Part shown: positions 32,894 to 41,243 of the stretch, in pieces
Layout of the letters: the number at the start of each line of letters is the position of its first letter
Position numbering within the stretch: position 1 is the stretch's first letter
Source: G963923955 sp963923955
GTDB taxonomy: Bacteria; Pseudomonadota; Gammaproteobacteria; Eutrophobiales; Eutrophobiaceae
DNA: 64,000 bases
Direction of reading: 5' to 3'
Assembly: GCA_963923955.1 (NCBI GenBank)
Contig: OZ000552.1
Span: forward strand, 1,240,001-1,304,000
Program-made: the position numbers and the translations under genes
Notes under the pieces: generated by a model
Seen by the model: only the letters and a program-made list of their open reading frames with translations
Told to the model about the DNA's origin: nothing
Database searches by the model: none

Positions 32894-32913
32894 AGCCGCC
32901 CTGGTGGGCGGCT
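32894..32913 (-). terminator. Rho-independent terminator after the phasin gene
   Basis: The 8-bp arms AGCCGCCC and GGGCGGCT enclose a 4-nt loop. Read on the minus strand, the stem is followed by TTTTCTTTTT, so it ends phasin transcription. On the plus strand no T-run follows, so it would stop sapC transcripts less well. Confidence 0.8.
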
Positions 32914-32919
32914 AATTGA

Positions 32920-32958
32920 CTGCTGCTTGCGCCAAGAGGAGGGAAGCGCAAGCAGCAG
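32920..32958. repeat. Perfect 13-bp inverted repeat between sapC and phasin
   Basis: CTGCTGCTTGCGC (32920-32932) pairs with its exact complement (32946-32958) around a 13-nt loop. With the adjacent terminator stem it probably stabilises RNA ends between these convergent genes. Confidence 0.7.
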
Positions 32959-33017
32959 TGTTGGGCCTGGAACTGCGACTGAGCGCTTGCCCCCGGCCCG
33001 ATACGGCTCAGGATGGC

Positions 33018-33368
33018 CTAGTTGGCTGCCTTGGCTTTGGCACGCGGTGCCTTGGTCGTTGCCGGCAGGTTATCCTTGACAATGCGCTGGAATTCATTGG
33101 CATAGGCATTGCCCAATTCCACAACTGCCCGGGTGTCTTCCGCAGCGCGCTCAGCAACCTTCCGTCCCACCTCAGCCTGGGTGGCAAAGTAGTCCTTTAA
33201 TCCGTCCAAGTCCTTGATCTCAAAGGCGTTCTTGAGTTGTTCCAGGCCGACCTTTGTGTTTTCTTCCAGTGCCTTGATCTGGATATCGATGAATTTCTCC
33301 GCATTTTGTACGGCAAATGCATTGATCTCCTGTATGGGTGCTACAAATTTCTGAAACTCTGTATTCAT
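33018..33368 (-). CDS. Phasin family protein (polyhydroxyalkanoate granule-associated)
   Basis: This 116-residue, almost fully helical protein has the phasin layout: a start resembling MNTEFQKFVAPIQEIN, then ALEENTKVGLEQLKNAFEIKD, then FATQAEVGRKVAERAAEDTRAVVELGNAY. It ends in a Lys/Ala-rich tail (KAPRAKAKAAN), common in phasins. Family members coat polyhydroxyalkanoate granules. A clear ribosome-binding site (GGAGAAAT) precedes the ATG. The upstream region is AT-rich and carries repeated TGCAATGCA sites that could be bound by a PhaR-type repressor. No PHA synthase gene is in the window. Confidence 0.85.
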   Translation of the reverse strand: MNTEFQKFVAPIQEINAFAVQNAEKFIDIQIKALEENTKVGLEQLKNAFEIKDLDGLKDYFATQAEVGRKVAERAAEDTRAVVELGNAYANEFQRIVKDNLPATTKAPRAKAKAAN

Positions 33369-33405
33369 GGTTAATTTCTCCTAATCGTTGATTACTAATA
33401 AATGT

Positions 33406-33440
33406 TGCAATGCAATATAGCGCCTTTTTTGTGCAATGCA
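33406..33440 (-). promoter_or_regulatory. Two TGCAATGCA sites upstream of the phasin gene (candidate PhaR operators)
   Basis: Identical 9-mers lie at 33406-33414 and 33432-33440, 26 bp apart, within TGCAATGCAATAT contexts. They fit the TGC-N3-GCA core of the TGC-rich PhaR sites described in Paracoccus. A third site (TGCATTGCA, the same sequence on the other strand) is at 33602-33610, before msrA. Confidence 0.45.
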
Positions 33441-33653
33441 ATATTTTTTGTATTTTTTTCACATTTTTTTTAATCAATGTGCAGAAAAATATGAATTTCT
33501 AATAAAAACAAATATTTAGGCTACATATAAAATCCCGTAAAACCTGTCCCCTTGGCTGACATGGCTGAAAATGTTGGCAGATTATGCGCCGGTTGGTGTG
33601 CTGCATTGCATTTTGGCAGTCCGGGCCTTAGTCTTAGCGGCCTTAATTAGCCG

Positions 33654-34283
33654 ATGTCCTTATTCAACAAAAAGTCAACCCTTCCCACTGCTGCGGAGGC
33701 CCTGCCCGGGCGGGATACTGAAATGCCTGTTACAGACAAGCATTTCGTGAACGGCAATCCCGTCAAGCCGCCGTTTCCGGGCGATAGCGAGGAGGTCATC
33801 TTCGGCCTGGGCTGCTTCTGGGGGGCGGAGCGCAAGTTCTGGCAACTCGAAGGCGTCCATACAACGGCGGTTGGCTATGCAGCCGGGTTCACGCCCAACC
33901 CCAGTTACGAAGAGGTCTGCAGCGGCCTGACCGGACATAACGAAGTCGTGCTGGTCGTCTATGAACCGGCCAAAATCAGGTTCGATGACTTATTGAAAGT
34001 CTTCTGGGAAGCCCATGATCCCACGCAGGGCATGCGGCAGGGAAATGATGTGGGCACACAATATCGTTCAGGCATCTATGTGTCTGGTGAAGCGCAGCGT
34101 CTGGCCAGTGAAGACTCCCGGCAACATTACCAGGGCCGCCTGCATCAGGCGGGTCATGGCGAGATCACCACCGAAATCATGGATGCGCCGACATTCTACT
34201 ATGCCGAGGATTACCACCAGCAGTATCTGGCCAAAAACCCGGGGGGTTATTGTGGTCTGGGCGGGACGGGCGTTGCGCTTTGA
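33654..34283 (+). CDS. msrA: Peptide methionine sulfoxide reductase A
   Basis: This 209-residue enzyme reduces methionine-S-sulfoxide in proteins, repairing oxidative damage. The catalytic cysteine is in FGLGCFWGAERKFW (about 48-61). Other family features are AVGYAAGFTPNPSYEEVCSG (73-92), TGHNEVVLVVYEP (94-106), EAHDPTQGMRQGNDVGTQYR (123-142) and a C-terminal GGYCGLGGTGV with a candidate resolving cysteine. The N-terminal 40 residues are an extension of the kind found in E. coli-type MsrA. There is no signal peptide. It is convergent with the PilZ-like gene. An MsrB partner is not seen nearby. Confidence 0.95.
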   Translation: MSLFNKKSTLPTAAEALPGRDTEMPVTDKHFVNGNPVKPPFPGDSEEVIFGLGCFWGAERKFWQLEGVHTTAVGYAAGFTPNPSYEEVCSGLTGHNEVVLVVYEPAKIRFDDLLKVFWEAHDPTQGMRQGNDVGTQYRSGIYVSGEAQRLASEDSRQHYQGRLHQAGHGEITTEIMDAPTFYYAEDYHQQYLAKNPGGYCGLGGTGVAL

Positions 34284-34315
34284 TTGTTTAAGAAGGCCTT
34301 GAACAAGTCCTGTTC

Positions 34316-34828
34316 CTAGAGGCCGGGGACACGGCTGGCGTATTTGGTGATCCATTCCTCGGCCAGCTTGTCACGATTTAGACTATAGGGCCCGTCCCTG
34401 AATTTTTTCTGTCGCAGGTAGGTCTCTATATGGCATAGCTGCTCGACGATGCGGGCGCGACTGGCGTCTGCGCGATGGCGTAGCCAGAGACCGATCTCAT
34501 AAGACTCCCCATTGTGCCTGACCAACACCACCCGGCCGCGAAACCTGGCTGTCTCATCGGGCAGGGGAATGGTAATCTCCATCGTGATACCGGGCTTGAA
34601 GTACTTATCCGATTCGAAGATCAGGCCGATGTCACTCTGCTCAACCGTCTCGGCATGCGCCTTCTCCTCAAACCAGATGCGTCTAAAATCAATGGGGAAG
34701 CCGCTCGGATGATGGATAAAACCGGTCTGCTGATCCTTGACAGGCGTCTCTTTTAAGCCCGCTCCATGTGTCAATGAGACCTGCTGCGAGCGTTCCCTGG
34801 TATTATGGCTAACTAGTTGATTTCTCAA
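34316..34828 (-). CDS. PilZ-like domain protein
   Basis: This 170-residue cytoplasmic protein probably starts at the TTG of 34828, preceded by AGGGGG; no ATG lies near the N-terminus. Residues about 35-125 resemble a PilZ beta-barrel: FIHHPSGFPIDFRRIW, then TVEQSDIGLIFESDKYFKPGI, then VVLVRHNGESYEIGLWL. The DxSxxG-type motif is reduced to SDIGL and a clean RxxxR is not seen, so c-di-GMP binding is doubtful. The C-terminal 45 residues are helical with a basic KKFRDGPYSLNRDKLAEEW. A hairpin lies just upstream. The family call is moderate. Confidence 0.6.
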   Translation of the reverse strand: MRNQLVSHNTRERSQQVSLTHGAGLKETPVKDQQTGFIHHPSGFPIDFRRIWFEEKAHAETVEQSDIGLIFESDKYFKPGITMEITIPLPDETARFRGRVVLVRHNGESYEIGLWLRHRADASRARIVEQLCHIETYLRQKKFRDGPYSLNRDKLAEEWITKYASRVPGL

Positions 34829-34831
34829 TGA

Positions 34832-34872
34832 ATACCCCCTGACAAAATCAGTTTACTTTTGAGTCAGGGTAT
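34832..34872. repeat. Inverted repeat upstream of the PilZ-like gene
   Basis: ATACCCCCTGAC (34832-34843) pairs with GTCAGGGTAT (34863-34872) apart from a bulge. The hairpin lies immediately before the PilZ-like start, so it would overlap its ribosome-binding site on the minus strand. Confidence 0.5.
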
Positions 34873-34965
34873 AGTTCTAGCTCATGGGAAAGCCAAAAGC
34901 AAGAAAAAATCTTTATAAATCTAATAATTACACGATCTATATGAGGTGGAGTCTAGGTATGGAGG

Positions 34966-35637
34966 CTAACTTGAATTTTCTAAGTGATTGATAAATAAAT
35001 GTTTTTTTCTAAACGCTAAAAGAACGTTCTGAGAAAGTGGATTCTTTACTTTTCTGGAAACCGCGCCAGGTAGTCTATGGCGTTTTGCAGGAAATCTTCG
35101 CCGTTTTTTTAGCCTTCCCAAGCCGGTGTTGCATGACTCACAAATCCAGCCATGCGCCCGGCCGGTATCGTGGTCGTGATCCAGCACGATCTTGGCAGTA
35201 ACGCCGACAATGGTCTGCTTGCGGCAGATCGGACAGCTAAACAAGGCCCCATCCGGCGGCCGGGTCTTTGCAAACGCCTCCCTTTGCGCCCGGCTCATTT
35301 TCTTATGCTCTGTTTGTTTGCGGCAGCGCTTGCATGATGGACGCCTAATCTCACCATGCTGATTTCTCTGATTAAGGGAAAAATCTTCTTTGGGCAGCAG
35401 GCGATGGCACAGGTTGCAGATCTTGTGCGTGAAGGCATCGCCGCGTTGATAGGTGGCATAGGCCAGCGGATCTATGGGCTGCAAATCCCGATCATCCACG
35501 GCCACCTCGCGCCCGGACTGCAATACCCTGATCTTCGTCTTGCCGACCCGCCGACGATCATCCACCACCACGCAGATCGACTGCGGCTCAATCCCGCGGC
35601 TCTCATCGCCGTGGAAAATAACAAAGCGATCAGGCAA
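34966..35637 (-). CDS. HNH restriction endonuclease, endonuclease VII-like; C-terminus apparently frameshifted
   Basis: The likely start is the TTG at 35637, overlapping the methyltransferase stop by 8 bp; the frame is open further upstream, but that part lies inside the methyltransferase gene. The 223-residue product has a beta-rich N-terminus, a first zinc site (Cys74/77 and Cys102/105), and a second (Cys135/138 and Cys166/169) around the HNH core VLDHDHDTGRAHGWICESCN (151-170). This resembles T4 endonuclease VII-type nucleases. Right after GLGRLK the frame enters an A7 run (35104-35110) and continues as an unlikely Arg/Lys-rich sequence to 34966. Removing one A gives GLGRLKNGEDFLQNAIDYL and a stop at 35046-35048, the amphipathic C-terminal helix expected in this family. 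The paired methyltransferase suggests a type II restriction enzyme. Confidence 0.8.
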   Translation of the reverse strand: MPDRFVIFHGDESRGIEPQSICVVVDDRRRVGKTKIRVLQSGREVAVDDRDLQPIDPLAYATYQRGDAFTHKICNLCHRLLPKEDFSLNQRNQHGEIRRPSCKRCRKQTEHKKMSRAQREAFAKTRPPDGALFSCPICRKQTIVGVTAKIVLDHDHDTGRAHGWICESCNTGLGRLKKRRRFPAKRHRLPGAVSRKVKNPLSQNVLLAFRKKHLFINHLENSS

Positions 35638-36427
35638 GGCCGCAGCGCCTTTTGGCGATGGCCATGTACTCGGCCGATAGGTCCATGCCGATGAAGGTGC
35701 GTCCGTGGCGTTGTGCCATCTTGCAGGTGGTGCCACTGCCGCACATGGGATCCAGCACCACATCGCCCGCATTGCTCCAGGACAGGATATGCCGCTCGGC
35801 CAGTTTTTCCGGGAAGATGGCCGGGTGCGCGAAGGCCTCTCGATCGGAGGTAGAACCATGCAGGCCGACCGCGAACTCCCACACGTTGCTCAAGGTCTTT
35901 TCCTTTTTTAATTCTTTCAAGACTTTTTTATTCACGCCGTCCCGCCCCTTGTTATGCACCAGCATCTCCGGGCCGTGGCGCACTGTGGCGGTCTTTAAGG
36001 GATTAAAGGTCTTCGGCGTGCCCTTTGCCAGCACGAACATGAACTCATAGCAATTCGTATAGGCGTTGCTGCGCATGAAGGGCGTGTTCTTTTTGCGGTA
36101 GATCATCACATCGTGCATGGTGAAACCCAGCCGCTGGAAATGCAGCGCCTGGCGAAAACTGGTCAGCGTCCGGCCGCCCTTGATCCGATCGCCCACCACC
36201 CAGACCAGTACGCCGCCGGGTTTGGTGACCCGCAGCAGTTGTGCGGCAATGCCGGCAAAGTCGAAGCGGTAGCCCTCATAGTTGCGCAGATCATCATAGG
36301 GCGGCGAGGTGACGGTCAAGTCGATACAGTCGGCGGGCAGCGCCGCCATCAAAGAGACGCAGTCGCCGACCAGGAAGCTGTTGTCTTCCGATGCGGAATA
36401 AGACGGCAATGGGGAGCTTGGTGTCAT
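35630..36427 (-). CDS. Type II DNA methyltransferase (amino-methyltransferase)
   Basis: This protein of 265 residues from the ATG at 36427 (a TTG at 36433 would add two) should methylate adenine-N6 or cytosine-N4 in the site cut by the endonuclease encoded next to it. Motif IV is TSPPYDDLRNY (about 40-50) and the AdoMet-binding motif I is LDPMCGSGTT (about 227-236), near the C-terminus, so motif IV precedes motif I as in beta-class enzymes. VTKPGGVLVWVVGDRI and FPEKLAERHI are other conserved parts. There is no separate target-recognition insert beyond about 110-190. The stop overlaps the endonuclease start. The recognition sequence cannot be told from the protein. Confidence 0.9.
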   Translation of the reverse strand: MTPSSPLPSYSASEDNSFLVGDCVSLMAALPADCIDLTVTSPPYDDLRNYEGYRFDFAGIAAQLLRVTKPGGVLVWVVGDRIKGGRTLTSFRQALHFQRLGFTMHDVMIYRKKNTPFMRSNAYTNCYEFMFVLAKGTPKTFNPLKTATVRHGPEMLVHNKGRDGVNKKVLKELKKEKTLSNVWEFAVGLHGSTSDREAFAHPAIFPEKLAERHILSWSNAGDVVLDPMCGSGTTCKMAQRHGRTFIGMDLSAEYMAIAKRRCGLA

Positions 36428-36503
36428 GGTCAAGCCGCAGGCAATCGCTCCGCAATAGCTATGCCGCTTAACCTGCTCCCACCCACCCAGGCGGCCACGT
36501 AGG

Positions 36504-37715
36504 CTAGTCCCAGGACAGGCTGCCGCCGCTCTGGTATTCGGTAACGCGGGTCTCGAAAAAGTTCTTTTCCTTTTTTAAATCCATGACTTCGCTCATCCAC
36601 GGGAAGGGGTTACTGGCGCACGCATACTGCTCCGGCAGACCGATCTGGGCGCAGCGGCGGTTGGCGATAAATTCCAGATAATCTTCAAACATGCCTGCGT
36701 TCAGGCCCAGGATGCCGCGTGGCACGGTGTCGTGGGCATAACGCGTCTCCAGCGCAACGGCATCACGAATGAGTTGGATGACTTCCTGTTGAAATTCAGC
36801 CGTCCACAGGTGCGGGTTCTCGATCTTGATCTGGTTGATGACATCAATGCCGAAGTTCATGTGCATGGATTCATCGCGCAAAATGTATTGAAACTGCTCG
36901 GCGCAGCCGGTCATCTTGTTGCGCCGGCCCATGGACAAGACCTGGACAAAGCCGACATAGAAAAAGATCCCTTCAAAGACGATGTAGAAAGCGATCAGGT
37001 CGCGCAGTAAGCGCTGGTCGGCTTGCGGGGTGCCGGTGTGGAAGGCTGGATCCCCGAGGCTCTGTGTGAAGCGCATGGCCCAGGCAGCCTTGTCATGGAT
37101 GGCGGGCACTTCTCGATACATATTAAACACTTCGGCTTCATTAAGCCCCAGGGATTCGACACAATACTGGTAGGCATGCGTGTGCAGAGCCTCTTCAAAG
37201 GCCTGGCGCAGCAGGTATTGCCGGCACTCCGGGTTGGTGATGTGCCGATAGACCGCCAGTACCAGATTGTTGGCCACCAGGGAATCGGCGGAGGCAAAGA
37301 ATCCCAGGTTGCGCTTGATAATCAGACGCTCATCATTGCTTAGCCCATCCGGATCCTTCCACAGGGCGATGTCGGCGTTCATGTTGATTTCCTGCGGCAT
37401 CCAGTGATTGGCGCAGGCGTCTAAGTATTTCTGCCAGGCCCATTGGTACTTGAACGGTACCAACTGATTCAGATCCGCCTGGCAGTTGATCATCTGTTTG
37501 TCATCAACCCGTACCCGCGCCGCGCCGAATTCGACCTCTTCCAGCCCGGTTAGGCCGTGCTGCTCATCGCCCTCGGCCGCTCCTGGTGCCGTAGTGACGG
37601 CGGGGTCTGCGGCCTCGCTCACCGCAGCCAGCATTTTGTTAATGATCGCCGGATCAACCGCCGCCGCTTTGTGTGGCTTGGAAGTGGAAATGGGATCATC
37701 CCAATCGTTCAGCAT
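36504..37715 (-). CDS. nrdB: Ribonucleoside-diphosphate reductase class Ia, beta subunit
   Basis: This subunit holds the di-iron centre and tyrosyl radical used by NrdA to make deoxyribonucleotides. The ATG at 37715 is preferred over the one at 37730, because AGGAGA lies 8 nt before it; this gives about 403 residues. Iron ligands and radical site follow the E. coli pattern: EEALHTHAY (Glu, His three later, Tyr seven later), FEGIFFYVGF, and RDESMHMNFG. The final residues are acidic and hydrophobic, suited to docking on NrdA. The N-terminal 90 residues (Ala- and Glu-rich) are longer than in E. coli NrdB. The gene lies 34 bp after nrdA on the same strand and must be co-transcribed. Confidence 0.96.
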   Translation of the reverse strand: MLNDWDDPISTSKPHKAAAVDPAIINKMLAAVSEAADPAVTTAPGAAEGDEQHGLTGLEEVEFGAARVRVDDKQMINCQADLNQLVPFKYQWAWQKYLDACANHWMPQEINMNADIALWKDPDGLSNDERLIIKRNLGFFASADSLVANNLVLAVYRHITNPECRQYLLRQAFEEALHTHAYQYCVESLGLNEAEVFNMYREVPAIHDKAAWAMRFTQSLGDPAFHTGTPQADQRLLRDLIAFYIVFEGIFFYVGFVQVLSMGRRNKMTGCAEQFQYILRDESMHMNFGIDVINQIKIENPHLWTAEFQQEVIQLIRDAVALETRYAHDTVPRGILGLNAGMFEDYLEFIANRRCAQIGLPEQYACASNPFPWMSEVMDLKKEKNFFETRVTEYQSGGSLSWD

Positions 37716-37749
37716 AGTAGCTCTCCTCATGTTGATGTTTTATCCGGGG

Positions 37750-40662
37750 TTATTGGCAGGCCTCGCAGTCCGGATCATTCACTGCACACAGCGGCGGGGT
37801 TTCATCCGTACCACGCTCCACCGCCGCCAGCTTGGTCTCCCTGCCGCCGGAGAGGGTGCTCTTCTCGACATGGGTGGCGCCTAAGCTGCGCAGATAGTAG
37901 GTGGTCTTTAGGCCGCGCACCCAGGCGAGTTTGTATAAGTTGTCCATCTTCTTGCCATCGGGCGCGGCCATGTATAAGTTTAAGGACTGGCTCTGGTCAA
38001 TCCATTTCTGGCGCCGTGAGGCGGCCTCCACCAGCCAGCGCGGGTCGATCTCAAAGGCGTTGGCATACAGGACTTTGACGTCCTCCGGGATGCGATCAAT
38101 GGCCTGGACGCTGCCGTCAAAGTATTTCAGATCGCTGACCATGACCTCATCCCACAGGCCGCGTTCTTTTAAGTCGCGCACGAGATAAGGGTTGACCACG
38201 GTGAACTCGCCGGAAAGATTCGATTTGACAAACAGGTTCTGATAAGTTGGTTCGATGGATTGGTTCACGCCGCAGATGTTGGAGATGGTCGCGGTCGGCG
38301 CAATCGCCATGCAGTTGGAATTACGCATGCCGGTGTTCTTGATGCGCTGGCGCAGTTTGTCCCAGTCCAAGGTCTGGCTTTTATCCACGTCCACATAGCC
38401 GCCGCGGCCTTGCTCCAGCAGGCCGAGCGAGTCGATGGGTAAGATGCCCTGTTGCCAGAGCGAGCCGGGGTAGCTGGAATACGTACCGCGTTCCTCAGCC
38501 AGCTCGGACGATGCCTTAATCGCATAATAGCTGATCGCCTCCATGCTGTGATCCGCAAACTCAACGGCGGCCTCTGAGGCATAGGCAATGCGCAATTTAT
38601 ACAAGGCATCCTGGAAGCCCATGAGGCCTAAGCCGACCGGCCGGTGCCTGAGGTTGGCACGGCGCGCCTGCGGGACGCTGTAGTAGTTATAATCGATCAC
38701 ATTATCGAGCATGCGCATGGCCGTGCTGATGGTCTGCGCCAGCTTCTCGTGGTTCAGGCCATTTTCATCAACATGCTGCGCCAGGTTGAGCGAGCCCAGG
38801 TTGCACACGGCGATCTCCTCATCCGAAGTATTCAGCGTAATCTCGGTGCACAGATTCGAAGAATGCACCACGCCGGCGTGTTGCTGCGGCGAGCGGAGGT
38901 TGCAGGGGTCCTTGAAAGTGAACCAGGGATGGCCGGTCTCATAGAGCATGGACAGCATCCGCCGCCACAGATCAAGCGCGCGCACGGTCTTGCAAGTCTT
39001 CAATTCACCGCGGGCCGCCATCGCCTCATACTCGCCATAGCGCCGCTCGAACGCCTGCCCATAGCGCTCATGCAGATCCGGCGTCTCATCTGGCGAGAAC
39101 AACGTCCAGTCCGCCTCCTCGCTGACCCGTTTCATAAACAGATCCGGGATCCAGTTGGCGGTGTTCATGTCGTGGGTGCGGCGGCGGTCGTCGCCGGTGT
39201 TTTTTCTTAAATCCAGAAACTCTTCAATATCCAGATGCCAGGTCTCAAGGTAAGCACACATCGCCCCCTTGCGCTTGCCGCCCTGATTAACGGCAATGGC
39301 CGTATCATTGGCGACCTTTAGAAAGGGGACAACGCCCTGCGAGCGGCCGTTGGTGCCCTTGATATGAGAACCCATCGCCCGCACCCGGCTCCAGTCATTG
39401 CCCAGGCCGCCGGCGAATTTTGATAGCATGGCATCATCCTTGATCGCGCTGAAGATGCCATCCAGATCGTCCGGGACGCTGGTGAGATAGCAGCTGGATA
39501 GCTGTGGCCGACAGGTGCCGGCATTGAACAAGGTAGGGGTTGAATTCATGAAATCAAAGGAGGAGAGCAACTCATAAAATTCAATCGCACGCACCTCGCG
39601 CTCCATTTCATTGATCGCCAGCCCCATCGCCACGCGCATAAAAAAGGCCTGCGGCAATTCAAAACGTACGCCGGCATCGGTGTGGATGAAATAGCGGTCA
39701 TACAGGGTTTGCAGGCCGAGGTAGGCGAACTGCTGATCGCGGCCCGGATCCAGCACCCGGCCCAGCCGCTCCAGATCGTATTTTTCCAACTCGTGATCGA
39801 GCAATTCCAACTCCGCCGCCTTGTGAATATATTTCTTAAAATACAGCGGATAGCGCTCAGCCATCTCCGCCAGCGTGGCCTCGGTGTGTTTCTCTTCCAC
39901 CAGGCTCAAGGCCTCGCGGCGCATGTTGTCCAGCAACAGACGGGCGGCTACGTAGCTGTAATTCGGCTCTTTCTCAATCAGCGCGCGGGCGCTCATCACC
40001 AGGGCCGGATTCACATCCGCCTCATTCGCCCCATCAAATAAATTACGCAGGGCATCATCGAGAATGAGCCGGCCTTCTACATGCTCAAGGCCGGCGCAGG
40101 CCTCCTGCATGATGGCGGCCAAGCGCGGCATATCCAGCGGCTGGATGGAGCCATCGGAATGCGTGACGTTCAGCACTGGTGCCGGTTCGGTTGTTTCTCC
40201 CTGCTCTTGTTTTTGCTGTTGCAACTTCTCGGCGCGCTGGCGTGCGCGGTCTTCGCGATAGATCACATAGGCGCGGGCGACCTTTTGCGCCCCGTCACGC
40301 ATCAGGGCCAGTTCCACATGATCCTGGATGTCTTCAATGTGCACGGTCCCGCCGCCCGGCATACGCCGGGTAACGGCCTTGACTACCTGGTCGCTTAATC
40401 GTTCTACGGTCTCATGCACCCTGACGGATGCAGCAGCGGTGCCGCCCTCGACATTGAGGAAGGCCTTGGTGATGGCGACACTGATCTTGGCGGGATCAAA
40501 GGTAGTTACCTTGCCGTTGCGGCGGATGACCTTGAACTCCCCCGGCTGATGGGCGGCGAAATCGGCTGCGCCGGCATCATCTGCGGCCTCGGTAAGCGAA
40601 TGTGCAGCCTCAGTCGCAGCACCAATAACAGACTCTACGGCTCTAGTCTTCTCAAGCTCCAT
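37750..40662 (-). CDS. nrdA: Ribonucleoside-diphosphate reductase class Ia, alpha subunit with two ATP-cones
   Basis: This 970-residue catalytic subunit reduces ribonucleoside diphosphates. Two N-terminal ATP-cone regions are visible, at about 45-145 (VIRRNGKVTTFDPAKISVAI) and about 165-260 (LNVTHSDGSIQPLDMPRLAA), an arrangement known from Pseudomonas aeruginosa NrdA. The barrel contains SSCYLTSVPDDLDGI, NLCTEITLN and CNLGSLNLAQ with the redox and radical cysteines, plus the radical-transfer YYLRSLG near the C-terminus. The protein ends CAVNDPDCEACQ, giving C-terminal cysteines for thioredoxin or glutaredoxin. GGAGGGG precedes the ATG. Regulation by NrdR is indicated by two boxes upstream. 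Confidence 0.96.
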   Translation of the reverse strand: MELEKTRAVESVIGAATEAAHSLTEAADDAGAADFAAHQPGEFKVIRRNGKVTTFDPAKISVAITKAFLNVEGGTAAASVRVHETVERLSDQVVKAVTRRMPGGGTVHIEDIQDHVELALMRDGAQKVARAYVIYREDRARQRAEKLQQQKQEQGETTEPAPVLNVTHSDGSIQPLDMPRLAAIMQEACAGLEHVEGRLILDDALRNLFDGANEADVNPALVMSARALIEKEPNYSYVAARLLLDNMRREALSLVEEKHTEATLAEMAERYPLYFKKYIHKAAELELLDHELEKYDLERLGRVLDPGRDQQFAYLGLQTLYDRYFIHTDAGVRFELPQAFFMRVAMGLAINEMEREVRAIEFYELLSSFDFMNSTPTLFNAGTCRPQLSSCYLTSVPDDLDGIFSAIKDDAMLSKFAGGLGNDWSRVRAMGSHIKGTNGRSQGVVPFLKVANDTAIAVNQGGKRKGAMCAYLETWHLDIEEFLDLRKNTGDDRRRTHDMNTANWIPDLFMKRVSEEADWTLFSPDETPDLHERYGQAFERRYGEYEAMAARGELKTCKTVRALDLWRRMLSMLYETGHPWFTFKDPCNLRSPQQHAGVVHSSNLCTEITLNTSDEEIAVCNLGSLNLAQHVDENGLNHEKLAQTISTAMRMLDNVIDYNYYSVPQARRANLRHRPVGLGLMGFQDALYKLRIAYASEAAVEFADHSMEAISYYAIKASSELAEERGTYSSYPGSLWQQGILPIDSLGLLEQGRGGYVDVDKSQTLDWDKLRQRIKNTGMRNSNCMAIAPTATISNICGVNQSIEPTYQNLFVKSNLSGEFTVVNPYLVRDLKERGLWDEVMVSDLKYFDGSVQAIDRIPEDVKVLYANAFEIDPRWLVEAASRRQKWIDQSQSLNLYMAAPDGKKMDNLYKLAWVRGLKTTYYLRSLGATHVEKSTLSGGRETKLAAVERGTDETPPLCAVNDPDCEACQ

Positions 40663-40855
40663 GAACCCCTCCGGAACGGTTTGATTATGCGTTGTTGTTT
40701 AAGAATGTATTTTTATTTAAGAATCTTTGGTTCATCATTCATGCACCAAGCGGATGAACCAAGCGGCAATCCTGCCTGAACAATGGCCTTTATGAGCGCC
40801 TGTTCAGGCCCGTGCAAAACCTAGAAATCAGATGAAGTTTCGCAGCTAAGGGAAA

Positions 40856-40884
40856 TTTATAGCACCACAATAGATTGTGGTCAA
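40856..40884 (-). promoter_or_regulatory. Sigma70 promoter of nrdAB
   Basis: On the minus strand, TTGACC (40884-40879) and TATAAA (40861-40856) are separated by 17 bp. NrdR box 1 occupies the spacer, so bound repressor would block RNA polymerase directly. Confidence 0.8.
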
Positions 40885-40912
40885 GTACTATTTACATCAC
40901 AATATATTGTGG
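40865..40912 (-). promoter_or_regulatory. Pair of NrdR boxes upstream of nrdA
   Basis: The 16-bp palindromes CCACAATAGATTGTGG (40865-40880) and TCACAATATATTGTGG (40897-40912) are 16 bp apart, 32 bp from start to start (three helical turns). Both match the known NrdR consensus ACACWATATATWGTGT closely. Confidence 0.9.
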
Positions 40913-41243
40913 AATTAGCTGTTATTTGGGCGGGGAAATCTTGTGGATAAAACGGGGATAATTCGCCTTATATGAAAATTGTGCGCAGCACCAAGATCAA
41001 TATATTCAGACACTTAAGCCAAACTAAGCAAAATTTGATCCAGGATGCGGGCTATTCAAACAAACCCGGGATTGCCGAGCAGTGGCAATACGCTGGGTGT
41101 TATTTGGCCGCACAAAAAATAAAAAGTTACAAAAATATGACTATCATTTTTTTCGTGCAGATAATTTTTTTATACTCGGCCTATCTGCTCACATAGAATA
41201 CCCATTTCGAGCATGAAAATAACGACATAACAAGGGAAAAAAT
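40913..41243. other. AT-rich intergenic region before the lipoamide dehydrogenase gene
   Basis: This stretch separates the nrdAB promoter from the plus-strand lpd gene. It is AT-rich, with a TATACT at about 41171 that could be the lpd -10, and AAGGGAAAAAAT before the ATG. A 74-codon open frame (40972-41196) lacks support and is not called. I see nothing else here. Confidence 0.4.

Noticed and set aside
35638..35859. Longer N-terminus for the HNH endonuclease
   Set aside because: This part lies in another frame inside the conserved methyltransferase motif I region and gives a Pro/Trp/Cys-rich sequence without support.
40972..41196. 74-codon plus-strand open frame before lpdA
   Set aside because: AT-rich, no ribosome-binding site or family resemblance, overlaps the probable lpd promoter.
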